Below are positions 9,882 to 19,660 of a DNA stretch of 64,000 nt, piece by piece; the stretch's first letter is position 1, and each line of letters begins with the position of its first letter. The stretch spans positions 3,410,001 through 3,474,000 of the forward strand of contig NZ_CP033381.1 in NCBI RefSeq assembly GCF_016865255.1, given 5' to 3'. This DNA comes from Methylomonas sp. LW13 (GTDB lineage: Bacteria > Pseudomonadota > Gammaproteobacteria > Methylococcales > Methylomonadaceae). The notes under the pieces were generated by a model. It saw nothing but the letters and a program-made list of their open reading frames with translations. It was not told the DNA's origin and made no database searches. The translations under genes and the position numbers were made by a program.

Positions 9882-12202
9882 GAGCGACGGCGTTTTTTGG
9901 CTTTTGGCTTACTTGAGGATTTTTTATCTTTATTCGACTTCGTCGCTTTAGCGCTGGCTTCGGCTTTTTTGCGGCCCGAAGAGGATTTGGTCTTAGCGAT
10001 TTTTTTACCTGATTGTAGCAACTCAAAATCGATTTTCTTGTCGTCCAGATTAACCCGCACCACGCGAATTTTCACCATATCGCCCAAGCGGTAACGTACG
10101 CCGGTACGCTCGCCGTACAACTGATGTTTACTGGCGTCGAAGGCAAAATAATCCTGTACCAGGGAGGCGATATGCACCAAGCCTTCCACGTAAATCGATT
10201 GCAATTCAACGAAAAAGCCAAAACCGGTCACGGCGGAAATCACGCCGTCGAACTCTTCGCCGATCTTGTCCATCATGTATTCGCATTTCAGCCAGCTCAC
10301 CACATCGCGGGTGGCGTCGTCGGCTCGGCGCTCGTTCGCCGAACAATGCTCACCCAACAACACCATGTCAGGATGCGTGTAATAAAAACTATCAACCGAC
10401 TTACCGGCCAGACAATGCCTGATCGCCCTATGCACCAGCAAATCAGGATAGCGCCGGATCGGCGAAGTAAAGTGCGCATAGGCATCCAGCGCCAAGCCAA
10501 AATGGCCTTTGGTTTCCGGGCTGTAAACGGCTTGCGACATGGAGCGCAGCAAAATCGTCTGAATCAAATGCGCGTCGGGACGTTCCTTTACCGACTCCAG
10601 CAGATGCATGTAATCCAATGGCGTGGGTTGAGCCTTACCACCCAGAAATAAACCCAGTTCGCCTAGAAAGGTTTTCAGTGCCAGTAATTTTTCCGGGCCG
10701 GGGCCATCGTGGATCCGCAGCAGGCGCGGCATTTTTTTCTTGTTCAGAAACTTCGCCGCTGCCGTGTTGGCGGTAATCATAAATTCTTCGATCAGCTTAT
10801 GGGCATCGTTGCGCTGCAAAGGCACGATTTCAGCGATTTTGCGCTCCGGCCCAAAGACGATTTTGGTCTCCTGGGTGTCGAAATCCATCGCCCCGCGCAA
10901 CTCGCGCTGCTTACGCATCACCTTGTACAAGTCGTACAGAGTCTGTAAATGTGGCAGCAAAGCGGCGTGTTTTTTTGCCAACTTCTGATCGCCATCCACC
11001 AGCATTTTTGCTACGTCGGTATAGGTCAAACGCGCATGGGAGCGCATCACAGCTTCAAAAAACCGGGAACGCAGGACATTACCTTCTTCGTTGATCAGTA
11101 ATTCGCAGACCATGCATAAACGATCCACTTCCGGGTTCAACGAACACAATCCGTTAGACAGTATCTCCGGCAGCATCGGAATGACTTTTTCCGGAAAATA
11201 TACAGAAGTACTGCGGTTTTTGGCTTCGGCATCCAAGGCCGTATCGACTTTTACATAATGTGAGACGTCGGCAATCGCTACCAATAATTTCCAGCCTTTC
11301 GGGGTTTTTTGCGCGTAGACAGCATCGTCGAAATCCCGGGCATCTTCGCCGTCTATGGTGACCAAGGGCAACTTGCGAATATCTTCCCTGCCCTGCTTGG
11401 CGGACTCGGGCACTTGCGGCGTGAGTTCCTTGATTTCTTCCAGTAACTGGTCCGGCCACTGATTGGGCAAATCGTGAGAGCGAATCGCCATTTCGATTTC
11501 CATGCCCGGCGCCATATGCGCGCCCAGTACTTCGATGATGCGGCCCAAGGGCTGGCAATGCTGGCTAGGTTGCTGAATTATCTCTGCGACCACGATCTGG
11601 CCTTGTTTGGCATGGCCGACGTCTTCCTTGGCAATCAGTACTTCGTGGGCAATCTTTTTGTTATCCGGCACCACATAAGCCACGCGGCCCTCGGTAAAAA
11701 ACCGACCGACCACTTGATGCGTATTGCGTTCGCTGATTTCAATCACTGCCGCTTCGCGACGGCCGCGTCTATCAATGCCGGCCACGCGCGCGATGACTCG
11801 GTCATTAGGCATCAGCGGCTTCATTTCCCGCGGCGACAAAAACAGGTCTTCGCTACCGTCATCGGGTTTCAAGAAACCGAAGCCTTCCGGATGGCCAAGC
11901 ACCCGTCCGGCGATAGTGTTGCCGCCGGAGCCCAAGCAATATTTTTGCCGGCTGTTAAAACTTAGCTGGCCGTCGCGCTCCATGGCGCGCAGCCTGCGGC
12001 GCAGCGCCTCCAGGGCATCAGGTGTTTCCAGGGCAAATTGTTGGGCGATTTGTTGGCGGCGTAGCGGCTTGCCGGCTTCTTGAATAAGCTGGAGAATCAG
12101 CTCGCGACTGGGGATGGGATTCTCGTATTTTTCGGCCTCACGCTGGGCGTGCGGATCGACGAGGGCGTTAAAATCAGATGTCTGATCGGTATTTGCTGTC
12201 AT
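9878..12202 (-). CDS. rnr: Ribonuclease R
   Basis: RNase R is a 3'-5' exoribonuclease that degrades structured RNA. The 774-aa protein has an N-terminal helix-turn-helix-like region (residues 25-95), cold-shock domains, and the RNB catalytic domain with DGEDARDFDDAVY holding the clustered magnesium-binding aspartates. A C-terminal S1 domain starts near IGEEFDGVISAVTGFGFFVEL, followed by a Lys/Ser-rich basic tail of about 45 residues, as in other RNase R proteins. It is coupled to rlmB by an ATGA overlap. A stable hairpin precedes it. Confidence 0.96.
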   Translation of the reverse strand: MTANTDQTSDFNALVDPHAQREAEKYENPIPSRELILQLIQEAGKPLRRQQIAQQFALETPDALEALRRRLRAMERDGQLSFNSRQKYCLGSGGNTIAGRVLGHPEGFGFLKPDDGSEDLFLSPREMKPLMPNDRVIARVAGIDRRGRREAAVIEISERNTHQVVGRFFTEGRVAYVVPDNKKIAHEVLIAKEDVGHAKQGQIVVAEIIQQPSQHCQPLGRIIEVLGAHMAPGMEIEMAIRSHDLPNQWPDQLLEEIKELTPQVPESAKQGREDIRKLPLVTIDGEDARDFDDAVYAQKTPKGWKLLVAIADVSHYVKVDTALDAEAKNRSTSVYFPEKVIPMLPEILSNGLCSLNPEVDRLCMVCELLINEEGNVLRSRFFEAVMRSHARLTYTDVAKMLVDGDQKLAKKHAALLPHLQTLYDLYKVMRKQRELRGAMDFDTQETKIVFGPERKIAEIVPLQRNDAHKLIEEFMITANTAAAKFLNKKKMPRLLRIHDGPGPEKLLALKTFLGELGLFLGGKAQPTPLDYMHLLESVKERPDAHLIQTILLRSMSQAVYSPETKGHFGLALDAYAHFTSPIRRYPDLLVHRAIRHCLAGKSVDSFYYTHPDMVLLGEHCSANERRADDATRDVVSWLKCEYMMDKIGEEFDGVISAVTGFGFFVELQSIYVEGLVHIASLVQDYFAFDASKHQLYGERTGVRYRLGDMVKIRVVRVNLDDKKIDFELLQSGKKIAKTKSSSGRKKAEASAKATKSNKDKKSSSKPKAKKRRRS

Positions 12203-12222
12203 TGAGTCTGTTTGCTGGGTTC

Positions 12223-12254
12223 TGCCGCCTGTTCCCTGTCGGAACCGGGCGGCA
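12223..12254. other. GC-rich hairpin just upstream of rnr
   Basis: Arms 12223-12229 and 12248-12254 pair perfectly over 7 bp. An inner 5-bp stem (12231-12235 with 12241-12245) sits around a 5-nt loop. The structure lies between the stop of the 530-aa unknown gene and the rnr start on the minus strand. There is no T-run on the minus strand, so it may be a weak or Rho-assisted terminator, or an RNA element affecting rnr. Confidence 0.5.
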
Positions 12255-12264
12255 ATCGTCTTTG

Positions 12265-13857
12265 TTATATAAAATCATAGCCTTTCTTCTTGTTCTGCGT
12301 GGGAACGACGTCGTCCAGAATACGCCGGCATTCGAACTGCCAATAGCCCAAGCCGATATTTCTACGGCCGTTCAAAATAATGGGAAAATTCTCATGCCCC
12401 ATGAACATTCGCAATAAATCGCCGTCTTTCAAGCGAAAAGAATCCATGATGATAAAGCTCTTTTCGCCTTCATTATCTCTTATGCCATAGATCAAGGCTT
12501 TCTTGCGCTCCGCATCGGTATCCGCCTCCAGCGCCTGATAAGCCACAGGGAAAGCTTGCGCGGCGATGACCATCACCTCGAATATCAGCTTGGAATCCTG
12601 CTTGGGGAGCAGTATTTTGCAAACCACGCCGAGCGAACGTTGTTGCGGCATCGCGTCTATCTTACGAAAACTCACCAAGCTACCGATAGACAGCACGCCT
12701 TCCTTGTGGAAATTACAGGACAATGCGCGTTCGGAGTCAGTCTCGGCCCGTATTTCCAGACCGGTTTCCAGACCGGGTCTACCGGTTTCCAATAGATCAT
12801 AGGTCGTTTCCAAACCAATAGCCACATATCTATCCAGCCTATCGGCAAAATAGACCGTCCCTTGCGGCTCCTTCCCTTGCCAGCGCTGCATCAGATAGTC
12901 GAACAGTTCCGCCGAGAGCTTTTGATGATTATTCTTATCGACTTCCAGCGAACTAAAACGCGCCTCCTCCTTGCTGCACAGTTTGTCCGCCTGTTTGATG
13001 ACTTTACCCAACTTGGTCAGATTCAGGTAAAGCATGGCCGAATCCGACCGGCGATCCGTCTGTGTGCCGCCGAGCAAAAAAGCCGGCGGCAGGTCTTCGT
13101 CCATTAAAATCGCGCATTGCACGGCTTGTTCGGCTACCGGTTTGGTTTCGATTTGCAGAAAATCGCTGATTTTCTCGAGAAACTCATAAACCAGTTGAAA
13201 CTCTTTCTGCATCAAGCCGGATGGATAAGCCAAACTTAACAGCAATATTTGTTTATAGCTGTCTTCGACTGACGACAGTTTACTGAATATACCGCCCTGG
13301 TCGGCCACCTTGGAGCCCGCCTTATCCAACTTCACGGCGAGTTTATACAACGAGTGCAAATCGATCCAGATCCAATCCGGCACCGGATAGCTCATCATGT
13401 AGTGACTTATCACGATGCGGCTCAAGCCCCGGATAGTCCGCTGTATCGCCAAGGCCGTGGATTTACCCTGCAACCAACCAATTTCTCGGCGGGTCAAATC
13501 CTTGACCACACTCCAATAGCCGATGGTAAATTGTCTTTCGATTGCACAGGCCAAGCCGAATATTTTTTTTTCGCTTTCGCCCTTTGGGAAACCGAACTTG
13601 ATTAACCGCGAGCGCAAATAATCGTCGATCAAGTAGAAGCTGTCTCTGAGTAACTCCAATGCATGCAAGCGCTTTGCCGCCGGCATTTCCACCGAAATTA
13701 ATTCACCTAACAACTCGTAAAACAAACGGGCGGCCAGACCGGGATTGGCAGTCGGCAGTTCCGTAATCCATTGCCGTAGCGCATCGTCGGTAAACGACGC
13801 CGACAATTGGGGATCATTTTTTTGCTGGGGTATGACCAGAAAAAACGAGTTTTTCAC
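12265..13857 (-). CDS. Conserved protein of unknown function, possible PilZ-like C-terminus
   Basis: This is a 530-aa predicted cytoplasmic protein with no signal peptide or clear membrane segments. I do not recognise the N-terminal two-thirds, which look alpha-helical. The C-terminal third, from about EGVLSIGSLVSFRK to MGHENFPIILNGRRNIGLGYWQFECRR, alternates short strands and turns in a way that resembles PilZ-type or other small beta-barrel domains. I do not see a convincing RxxxR..DxSxxG c-di-GMP motif. The start is GTG with GGA six nt upstream. It precedes rnr by 62 nt with a hairpin between. The function is open. Confidence 0.6.
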   Translation of the reverse strand: MKNSFFLVIPQQKNDPQLSASFTDDALRQWITELPTANPGLAARLFYELLGELISVEMPAAKRLHALELLRDSFYLIDDYLRSRLIKFGFPKGESEKKIFGLACAIERQFTIGYWSVVKDLTRREIGWLQGKSTALAIQRTIRGLSRIVISHYMMSYPVPDWIWIDLHSLYKLAVKLDKAGSKVADQGGIFSKLSSVEDSYKQILLLSLAYPSGLMQKEFQLVYEFLEKISDFLQIETKPVAEQAVQCAILMDEDLPPAFLLGGTQTDRRSDSAMLYLNLTKLGKVIKQADKLCSKEEARFSSLEVDKNNHQKLSAELFDYLMQRWQGKEPQGTVYFADRLDRYVAIGLETTYDLLETGRPGLETGLEIRAETDSERALSCNFHKEGVLSIGSLVSFRKIDAMPQQRSLGVVCKILLPKQDSKLIFEVMVIAAQAFPVAYQALEADTDAERKKALIYGIRDNEGEKSFIIMDSFRLKDGDLLRMFMGHENFPIILNGRRNIGLGYWQFECRRILDDVVPTQNKKKGYDFI

Positions 13858-13967
13858 AGAGCATCCATTATTGATGAACGTGCTGCGAATCGCTCACTAT
13901 TCAGGATGACATCCCAATAGGCGACAAAACCAACAGCGCGCTGTGTTGCTAAGCCCTCAACCATTGC

Positions 13968-14291
13968 CTAGAACAACCCTTCATCGTCTACCATCAAATT
14001 TTGCAAGGCATTCACATCCTTTCTGAGTTGCTTCCTTGCCAACAACTTGGTTTGCACGCGCTCAGGAAGCTCGGTAAAAATCAGCACCTGATTGGCTACC
14101 AGTAAATCCACCAAATCGTCTATGACCCTGACCATGTCGTTATCGGTAGCTGACAAGGCTTCCCTTGCCTTATCACTTGGGACCTGCTGCAAGAATGCAA
14201 CTACTTCAGGGTGGTCGACATCGAGCCACTCATCGCTACTGTCGCACAGTTGCACGATTGCCCCTGTCTGATCGCGGACTACAAACGGCAC
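13968..14291 (-). CDS. Small conserved hypothetical protein
   Basis: This 107-aa acidic soluble protein begins with a GTG preceded by an AGGTG-like ribosome site. The N-terminus (MPFVVRDQTGAIVQLCD followed by an acidic loop) and the C-terminal KQLRKDVNALQNLMVDDEGLF resemble small proteins often mislabelled as tryptophan-synthase-beta-like in proteobacterial genomes. No TrpB motif is visible, so that name should not be carried over. It is helical and may form a dimer. It lies 110 bp upstream of the 530-aa unknown on the same strand. Confidence 0.6.
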   Translation of the reverse strand: MPFVVRDQTGAIVQLCDSSDEWLDVDHPEVVAFLQQVPSDKAREALSATDNDMVRVIDDLVDLLVANQVLIFTELPERVQTKLLARKQLRKDVNALQNLMVDDEGLF

Positions 14292-14363
14292 GGGTCACCT
14301 ACCATCGACATAATCAGCAAAATCCCAGACCTTATCGGTAAGCAACGGCAACGCAAAAACCGA

Positions 14364-14810
14364 TCATCTAGGTGAGATAGTCAAAGCGCCCAAGGTCACG
14401 CCAATGTCTATACCACGACCCTTGCCGGACAGCGCCAAAGAAATTTCGCCTCGGGTTAACAATTGCCCGTCTATCGATTTAGTGGCACCGGCATGGCCTT
14501 CGAAGGCGACAAAGCTGCCGTAGATTTCATTCAGATTTCTAACTTCGGAAAACACCCCGGTCCCCTCGATTTCCGATTTACCGATGGTAAAACCTATGCT
14601 CTTGGACGCCAGTGCAACTTGCGCCCGCTGTCCGTTACTGCAGCTGATATTACCCAGGCCATCGTATTGCTTATAAACGAGTGACCAACCGCTCAACTTG
14701 TAAGTCATCGTGCAGGATGTTAGCGATTGCGCAGCCGCCGGAGACACGAAAAACAGTCCGCCTAGGCTTAGAGCCAACAGTGGAATAAATCGAAAAAACT
14801 GGGTTGACAT
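14364..14810 (-). CDS. Exported protein of unknown function
   Basis: This 148-aa protein has a clear signal peptide (MSTQFFRFIPLLALSLGG, cleavage near AAAQ-SL). The mature part has two cysteines (TSCTMTY and ISCSNGQ) that could form a disulfide and many Gly/Ser-rich beta segments, suggesting a small periplasmic beta-sandwich. A GGAG six nt before the second ATG decides the start. The ATG at 14822 overlaps that site. The general pattern recalls exported domains of the DUF992 type, but I am not sure. It is probably envelope-associated, like its upstream neighbours. Confidence 0.6.
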   Translation of the reverse strand: MSTQFFRFIPLLALSLGGLFFVSPAAAQSLTSCTMTYKLSGWSLVYKQYDGLGNISCSNGQRAQVALASKSIGFTIGKSEIEGTGVFSEVRNLNEIYGSFVAFEGHAGATKSIDGQLLTRGEISLALSGKGRGIDIGVTLGALTISPR

Positions 14811-14904
14811 TAGAATCTCCATTTTTATAAAACCTTAAATACAAATCGATGCGCCACTATCGCTGCGTAAACGCCATTATATTACAAACAGTGTAAGCTT
14901 CCGT

Positions 14905-17847
14905 TTACTGTGAAACGCTCAACGATAGCACCGATTTAATCCCATCGGCTGTTTCAGCCTGATTCAACTCGGTCGCCATCAGATACAGCCTATCTTTGCT
15001 AATCCCGCCCGGTTCGGCCAGATACTGCGCGATATGATTGGCTCTGGCAATCGCCAGATCGTTAAGGCGCTGCGGATCGGGTGGAAAAATGCCTTCCAGT
15101 TTCTGTTGCGCCAACGGGTAAAAGTCAGAGTCCGGATTAGCCTTGATCCGCGGCTTGCCTAATAAGGATCTATCCATCTCCTGCGGGAAGACTTCGCCAA
15201 AAAACTTGGCCAGCAAGCGCTTGTAGTCATCGTCGGTCAATTCAATGTATTCGTGCCGAACTTTCTCACCTTTGTCGCGCAATTCGCCGGACTTCATTTT
15301 TTTCAATACATCCTTTACTGCTTCAAAGCGCATCGCCGGCCAATCCATGTTTTGGTAAGCAATACCTTTGATTTCCAGGGTCAACTCGGGTTTGCTGAGC
15401 AAGGCTTTATTAAGCTGATCCAGTTTGGCGGATTCTTCGACAGCCAATTCAGCACTACCCGGTGCGAAAGCCACCGCGCTAAAGTCCTTGTCATCATCGA
15501 GCAGCGAACCCAGCGCTTTGAACGGCGACATCGCCACTTTAGAGATCAGATTAACCAACACATCGGCCAGCAAGGAACCAATACTGAATTTCGGATCTTC
15601 CAGACTGCCGGTGATGGGAAAATCCAGATTAATTTTGCCGTCCGCATCTTTCAGCAAGGCAATCGCCAAATGCAAAGGCAAGGACACCGCATTCGGATTT
15701 TCCACATGCTCACCCAAGGTCAACTGATCAATGAGCAATTTATTCTGCACTGCCAACTGCGCCTGCTTGATGGTGTAGCGCAAATCCAACGCCATTTGGC
15801 CTTTCTCAATCCGGTAGCCGGCAAACTCAGCCATATAAGGCGTAATCAACGGCAAAGGCATGTTGGTAAAATTTAGGGCAATGTCCGAATCCCCCGTATC
15901 GAATTGATATTTGCCTTTGATACCGACCGAGGCCATCTCGTAAACCTTGCCTTTTAAAGCCAACTTGGCCTCGGCATCTTTGTCCGAGGAAAACCCGCTG
16001 ACTTCGCCGTTGAGACTGTTCATCGCCGCTACGAACGGTAATATCAAGGAGTAGTCGGAGAAATCCGACTTACCCTCTTTCAGTTCGATTTTACCGATAC
16101 TGACCCGCGGCTCGGTGGATTTGGCGGCCGCCGGTTTTGCAGGAGGTTTAGCTGCCGGAGCTGGTTTTGCGGGTGTTTGCGGCAGCATTAGATCGTCGAT
16201 ATTGGTTTTACCATCCTTTTTGATATTAAACCGCAGGTAAGGACGGTCAAACATTACCTTGGCGAATTTGAAATCCTGTTTCGCCAAATCGATATCTATT
16301 CCCGACACCTCGAGATTGGACCATTTCAAGAAATCCACGTTCTTGAGCTGATCCCGAGTCACCAAACCTTCTAAATTGGCGTCGCCCTGAAAAGTGAGTT
16401 GCAGCTGCTCAGCCACCGCTAATTGCAGATTGCCCTTACCACTGAAGTCGCCATCCACCAATTCCAGTTTTAAAAAGGGGTCCAGATAAGGTTGGAACAC
16501 TTTCAGGTTAATATCGTGAATATCCAGCGCCCAAGACCCCGCAAATGGCTGCAAACTCATCTCGCCGTCCACTTTCAACCCGCCGGTATTATTGAACTTG
16601 CAGCTCAATTGCACCGGCAATTTACCACTGTCCTGCGTGCTAAATTTTTGCACCTTGCCACTCAACTCGCTCAGTTGCAGCTCCAGCGGCTTCGGCAAAC
16701 TGTAATCGGTAAAATGAATGTTGTAGTTGTTGAATGCCAACTCATCCACTCTAACCAGCCAGGGCTTGCTTTCCTCGGCAACCATCGGCGTTGCAGGTGG
16801 TTGATTAACGTCTTGAGCCGCGGCATCTCCGGCAAACAAAGCCTGATAATTGACAATACCGTCAGCTTGCAACCACGCGCTAATCCCCGCATCGCTGCTG
16901 GATACCACTCCAATCTCAACTTGCTGCTGATTAACATCGACATTAATGCCGTTGACCGCCAAGGCCGGCAGACTCACTAACGGCTTACCGTGATTGTTCT
17001 CGGTGATCTCCAGCTGTTTGATCTCGACATTGCCGTTGCTTAGCTTTGTGAGCATCCCATCCGCTGCTTGGGCAAGCGTGTAATCGACTTGCAAACCCAG
17101 CACGCCGTTGACGATTTCCACCGGCAGGATTTGTTGCAAAAATAATTGCCAGCTTCTGGCCAGACCTATTTTTTCCAACTGCAACTGACCCTTAGAAGCC
17201 AGCGGTGCAATCGAGAAATCGCCATGCCATTGGATAGTGCCGCCCGATTCCAAACCCACACTCAATTCGCCCGGCGCACTGCTTGCCGCCTGAGTGCTGA
17301 ATTCGTTGAGTTTTAGATTAAGCCGTAACAGGTTTTCCGATAGCACTTGACCGCTGGTAGCATCCCGCCAGCCTATGCGTCCTTCTGTGACCGCGATTTG
17401 ATGAACCCACAGCGCCAAGCTTTTGCCGTCACTGTCTTTTGTGTCAGGCTGCGACTCTGATTGCTTGGTTTTTATATCCGCAAAATTGAATGCGCCGTCG
17501 GCGCGACGTTCGATATTGACTTGCGGATTATGCAAATCAATGACGTCTAAAACCACACCGCCCAGCTTTGCCGACTCGACGGTGTCCAAATCGACAAATA
17601 AACGCTCGAAACCCGCCAGATCTTTGCCGTCTTTCGCCGCCAGGGCAAAGCCTTCCAAGGTCAGTGTGAATTTGAAGGGGTTAAAGCGAATTGCCGAAAG
17701 CCGGGCTTGCTGTCCGGTTTCTTCCTGAATTAAAGCCGGCAGTTTTTTTAAGGCCAGGGCCGGCACCAGGTAAAACCCCAAGAAGGCGTAGATCGCCAAA
17801 AGCGCAATAAGCCCCAATCCTGCGATCAAGCCTTTTTTTCGATTCAT
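14905..17847 (-). CDS. DUF748 (AsmA-like) envelope protein
   Basis: This large 980-aa protein has one N-terminal membrane helix (GLIAGLGLIALLAIYAFLGFYLVP) and a long periplasmic body. Repeated patterns such as FTLTLEGFAL, IDLHNPQVNIERRADGAFNFADI and VMFDRPYLRFNIKKDGKTNIDDL are typical of DUF748/AsmA-like proteins. An Ala/Pro/Lys-rich linker lies near residue 560. The C-terminal segment (FAPGSAELAVEESAKLDQLNKAL) is OmpA-like in rhythm. Relatives form beta-grooved bridges across the periplasm implicated in lipid transport or outer-membrane homeostasis. That role is inferred. The ATG at 17845-17847 is preferred to the tandem GTG codons upstream. It follows a lipoprotein gene by about 20 bp, and the two are probably co-transcribed. 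Confidence 0.85.
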   Translation of the reverse strand: MNRKKGLIAGLGLIALLAIYAFLGFYLVPALALKKLPALIQEETGQQARLSAIRFNPFKFTLTLEGFALAAKDGKDLAGFERLFVDLDTVESAKLGGVVLDVIDLHNPQVNIERRADGAFNFADIKTKQSESQPDTKDSDGKSLALWVHQIAVTEGRIGWRDATSGQVLSENLLRLNLKLNEFSTQAASSAPGELSVGLESGGTIQWHGDFSIAPLASKGQLQLEKIGLARSWQLFLQQILPVEIVNGVLGLQVDYTLAQAADGMLTKLSNGNVEIKQLEITENNHGKPLVSLPALAVNGINVDVNQQQVEIGVVSSSDAGISAWLQADGIVNYQALFAGDAAAQDVNQPPATPMVAEESKPWLVRVDELAFNNYNIHFTDYSLPKPLELQLSELSGKVQKFSTQDSGKLPVQLSCKFNNTGGLKVDGEMSLQPFAGSWALDIHDINLKVFQPYLDPFLKLELVDGDFSGKGNLQLAVAEQLQLTFQGDANLEGLVTRDQLKNVDFLKWSNLEVSGIDIDLAKQDFKFAKVMFDRPYLRFNIKKDGKTNIDDLMLPQTPAKPAPAAKPPAKPAAAKSTEPRVSIGKIELKEGKSDFSDYSLILPFVAAMNSLNGEVSGFSSDKDAEAKLALKGKVYEMASVGIKGKYQFDTGDSDIALNFTNMPLPLITPYMAEFAGYRIEKGQMALDLRYTIKQAQLAVQNKLLIDQLTLGEHVENPNAVSLPLHLAIALLKDADGKINLDFPITGSLEDPKFSIGSLLADVLVNLISKVAMSPFKALGSLLDDDKDFSAVAFAPGSAELAVEESAKLDQLNKALLSKPELTLEIKGIAYQNMDWPAMRFEAVKDVLKKMKSGELRDKGEKVRHEYIELTDDDYKRLLAKFFGEVFPQEMDRSLLGKPRIKANPDSDFYPLAQQKLEGIFPPDPQRLNDLAIARANHIAQYLAEPGGISKDRLYLMATELNQAETADGIKSVLSLSVSQ

Positions 17848-17869
17848 TGTCACCACCACACGCTGGGAA

Positions 17870-19660
17870 TTAGTGCAGCTTATTCAACAAATCGGCATCT
17901 ATCCGGCATCCACCGAGATCCGGATAATCGGCCAGGTTTTGTTCGAAATCTCGAAAGGACGGATGTTGAAAAGCCAGGCGGGCAATCTTGCCTTGCACTA
18001 ACTCAAACTCCAAAGCCCCGCCTTTTTCACGCGGACTGCCGGGTTTGGTGACAAACAGCATGATGCCGATATTCGCCAAAGGCTGGCCTTGATCTTGAGC
18101 CGGACGCGCACAAGTGTAAGTCTCGACATTGAGCCCGCTAAACACACCCGCCAGCTGAGCGGCGTTGATCAGCACGCCTTCGTCAGCAACCGTCGGCACT
18201 TGCAGTAGCGCTTCCAAACCAAAGTTGCCCAAATGGTTTTGCAGTAGCACCGTGCCGTTCCCGCCTTTTTCGGTATTTAATAAAGGGTATAGCTGCCGAG
18301 CGGCTTCGTCTTTGTTGGGATTTTGCAAAGCCGACAAAAATTGCCGCGCCGCCGATTGAATTGGGTTGATGACGCCTTCTTTTTTCTGCCGTGAGTTGGT
18401 CAGCGCCTCCCAATCCTGCTCGGTGTTAACCGCTAGCTTCATGCTCTTCATGACGGCGTAGTCTTCGCTCGCCAGACAGCCGGCGAAGTCCTTAGCCCGA
18501 TATTGTTCCAGCAACTTGGGGCGGATTTCGTCGGTCATGGCCCGCTGCGCGGAGATATTAAAGTTTTTCCAATCCGGCGAGGTTTTGCTCAGGAAATAGT
18601 ACAACACCGCATTGCGATCAAATTTATTGAAGCCCAAATCTTTCATCGCCAGCTTCAAGCGCCGGCATTGGCTTTCCACATCCGGGTAATTCTGCCAATC
18701 CGGTTGCAGATTGGGTTTCGCGGCCGGGTCGACTTGATCGATCAACTGCCGCAAACTGACTTCGCCATTGGCCGTTTGAATCGGTATCCGCCACAACTCA
18801 TCAAGTGACAAATCATGCGCGTCGGGCGGCAGGTCACCCGAGGTTTTCAACAGTAATGAGGAGACAATTTCGGGGTATACCCGCAATTCGCCCAGCAGTT
18901 TGCTTTCGGAAGACCAAGCACTCAAGCCACCTTCAACCACCTCATAAACGCCAAGACGGATTTGATTGAAACTACTGCTGTCCCCCGCAAGTACCACACT
19001 GGCAGGCAAAGAATGCGTCTCGGAACTGTATTTACCGTTACCAGAAGTACCGGCTGCGGGAGTTTTGGCCACCACTTGCGGATTGCTCTCCACCCAGTTG
19101 CCGGCCAGCTTGCCCATCACCGCCATACCCGCGCCGACACCGGTGAATGCGAACAAACTGCTGGCGGCATTCACGTCGTTAATTAATTGGGAAAGATTGG
19201 CTTCGTGGCTGTTACTGGTCAGAAAGTTGTATTCGATCAGGGTGTCTTTGCTGGAATCGAGCCGTAACCAAGGGGTCAGATAAGATTTTTTGGTTTCCAG
19301 CTTGAAATTGCATTTGCCGGTTGTGGCTTGGTACAAAAAGCCGCTGGCTTCGCGCTTCAGTTTTAAGGCATCGTTATGCACACTGAATACTAGCGCCGCG
19401 GACAGGTCACCGTTTTCGTAATGACCACCGACATCGCTGCAACCGCCTTTCAGGGCGTTATCCCCTTTGAAATCAAAGTCGGAGACCAATTGTACATAGT
19501 AGTCGTCACCGCTCACCATAGATTGACCGCGTAGCGGCTTAATCGGTAAAGACTCGGTTTTGGGATAATCGACGGCAATTTGCCGGGTTGTGGCGCAACC
19601 GGCTAGGAAACCGCTGGTTAGCAATGCAGTAGTCAGGACTGAAAAACAACGTATCGACAT
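17870..19660 (-). CDS. Large lipoprotein of unknown function
   Basis: This 596-aa protein has a lipobox (FLAGC, Cys at residue 22) after a short hydrophobic signal, so it should be lipid-anchored in the inner or outer membrane. The mature part has paired cysteines (GGCSDVGGH, TGKCNFKL, VESQCRRL, TCARPAQ, LGGCRID) compatible with periplasmic disulfides, and a short hydrophobic stretch (LFAFTGVGAGMAVMGKLAG). I recognise no catalytic motif. It sits immediately upstream of the DUF748 gene on the same strand, suggesting a shared envelope role. Confidence 0.7.
   Translation of the reverse strand: MSIRCFSVLTTALLTSGFLAGCATTRQIAVDYPKTESLPIKPLRGQSMVSGDDYYVQLVSDFDFKGDNALKGGCSDVGGHYENGDLSAALVFSVHNDALKLKREASGFLYQATTGKCNFKLETKKSYLTPWLRLDSSKDTLIEYNFLTSNSHEANLSQLINDVNAASSLFAFTGVGAGMAVMGKLAGNWVESNPQVVAKTPAAGTSGNGKYSSETHSLPASVVLAGDSSSFNQIRLGVYEVVEGGLSAWSSESKLLGELRVYPEIVSSLLLKTSGDLPPDAHDLSLDELWRIPIQTANGEVSLRQLIDQVDPAAKPNLQPDWQNYPDVESQCRRLKLAMKDLGFNKFDRNAVLYYFLSKTSPDWKNFNISAQRAMTDEIRPKLLEQYRAKDFAGCLASEDYAVMKSMKLAVNTEQDWEALTNSRQKKEGVINPIQSAARQFLSALQNPNKDEAARQLYPLLNTEKGGNGTVLLQNHLGNFGLEALLQVPTVADEGVLINAAQLAGVFSGLNVETYTCARPAQDQGQPLANIGIMLFVTKPGSPREKGGALEFELVQGKIARLAFQHPSFRDFEQNLADYPDLGGCRIDADLLNKLH

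Noticed and set aside
12203-12264. A tRNA gene upstream of rnr, as seen in some relatives
   Set aside because: The gap holds only a hairpin and has no acceptor, anticodon or T-loop sequence.
13933-13944. Perfect 12-bp palindrome between two unknown genes, operator-like
   Set aside because: Alternating GC palindromes of this size occur by chance. No promoter could be placed beside it.
13968-14291. Tryptophan synthase beta chain label for the 107-aa protein
   Set aside because: Too short, and none of the PLP-binding motifs of TrpB is present.
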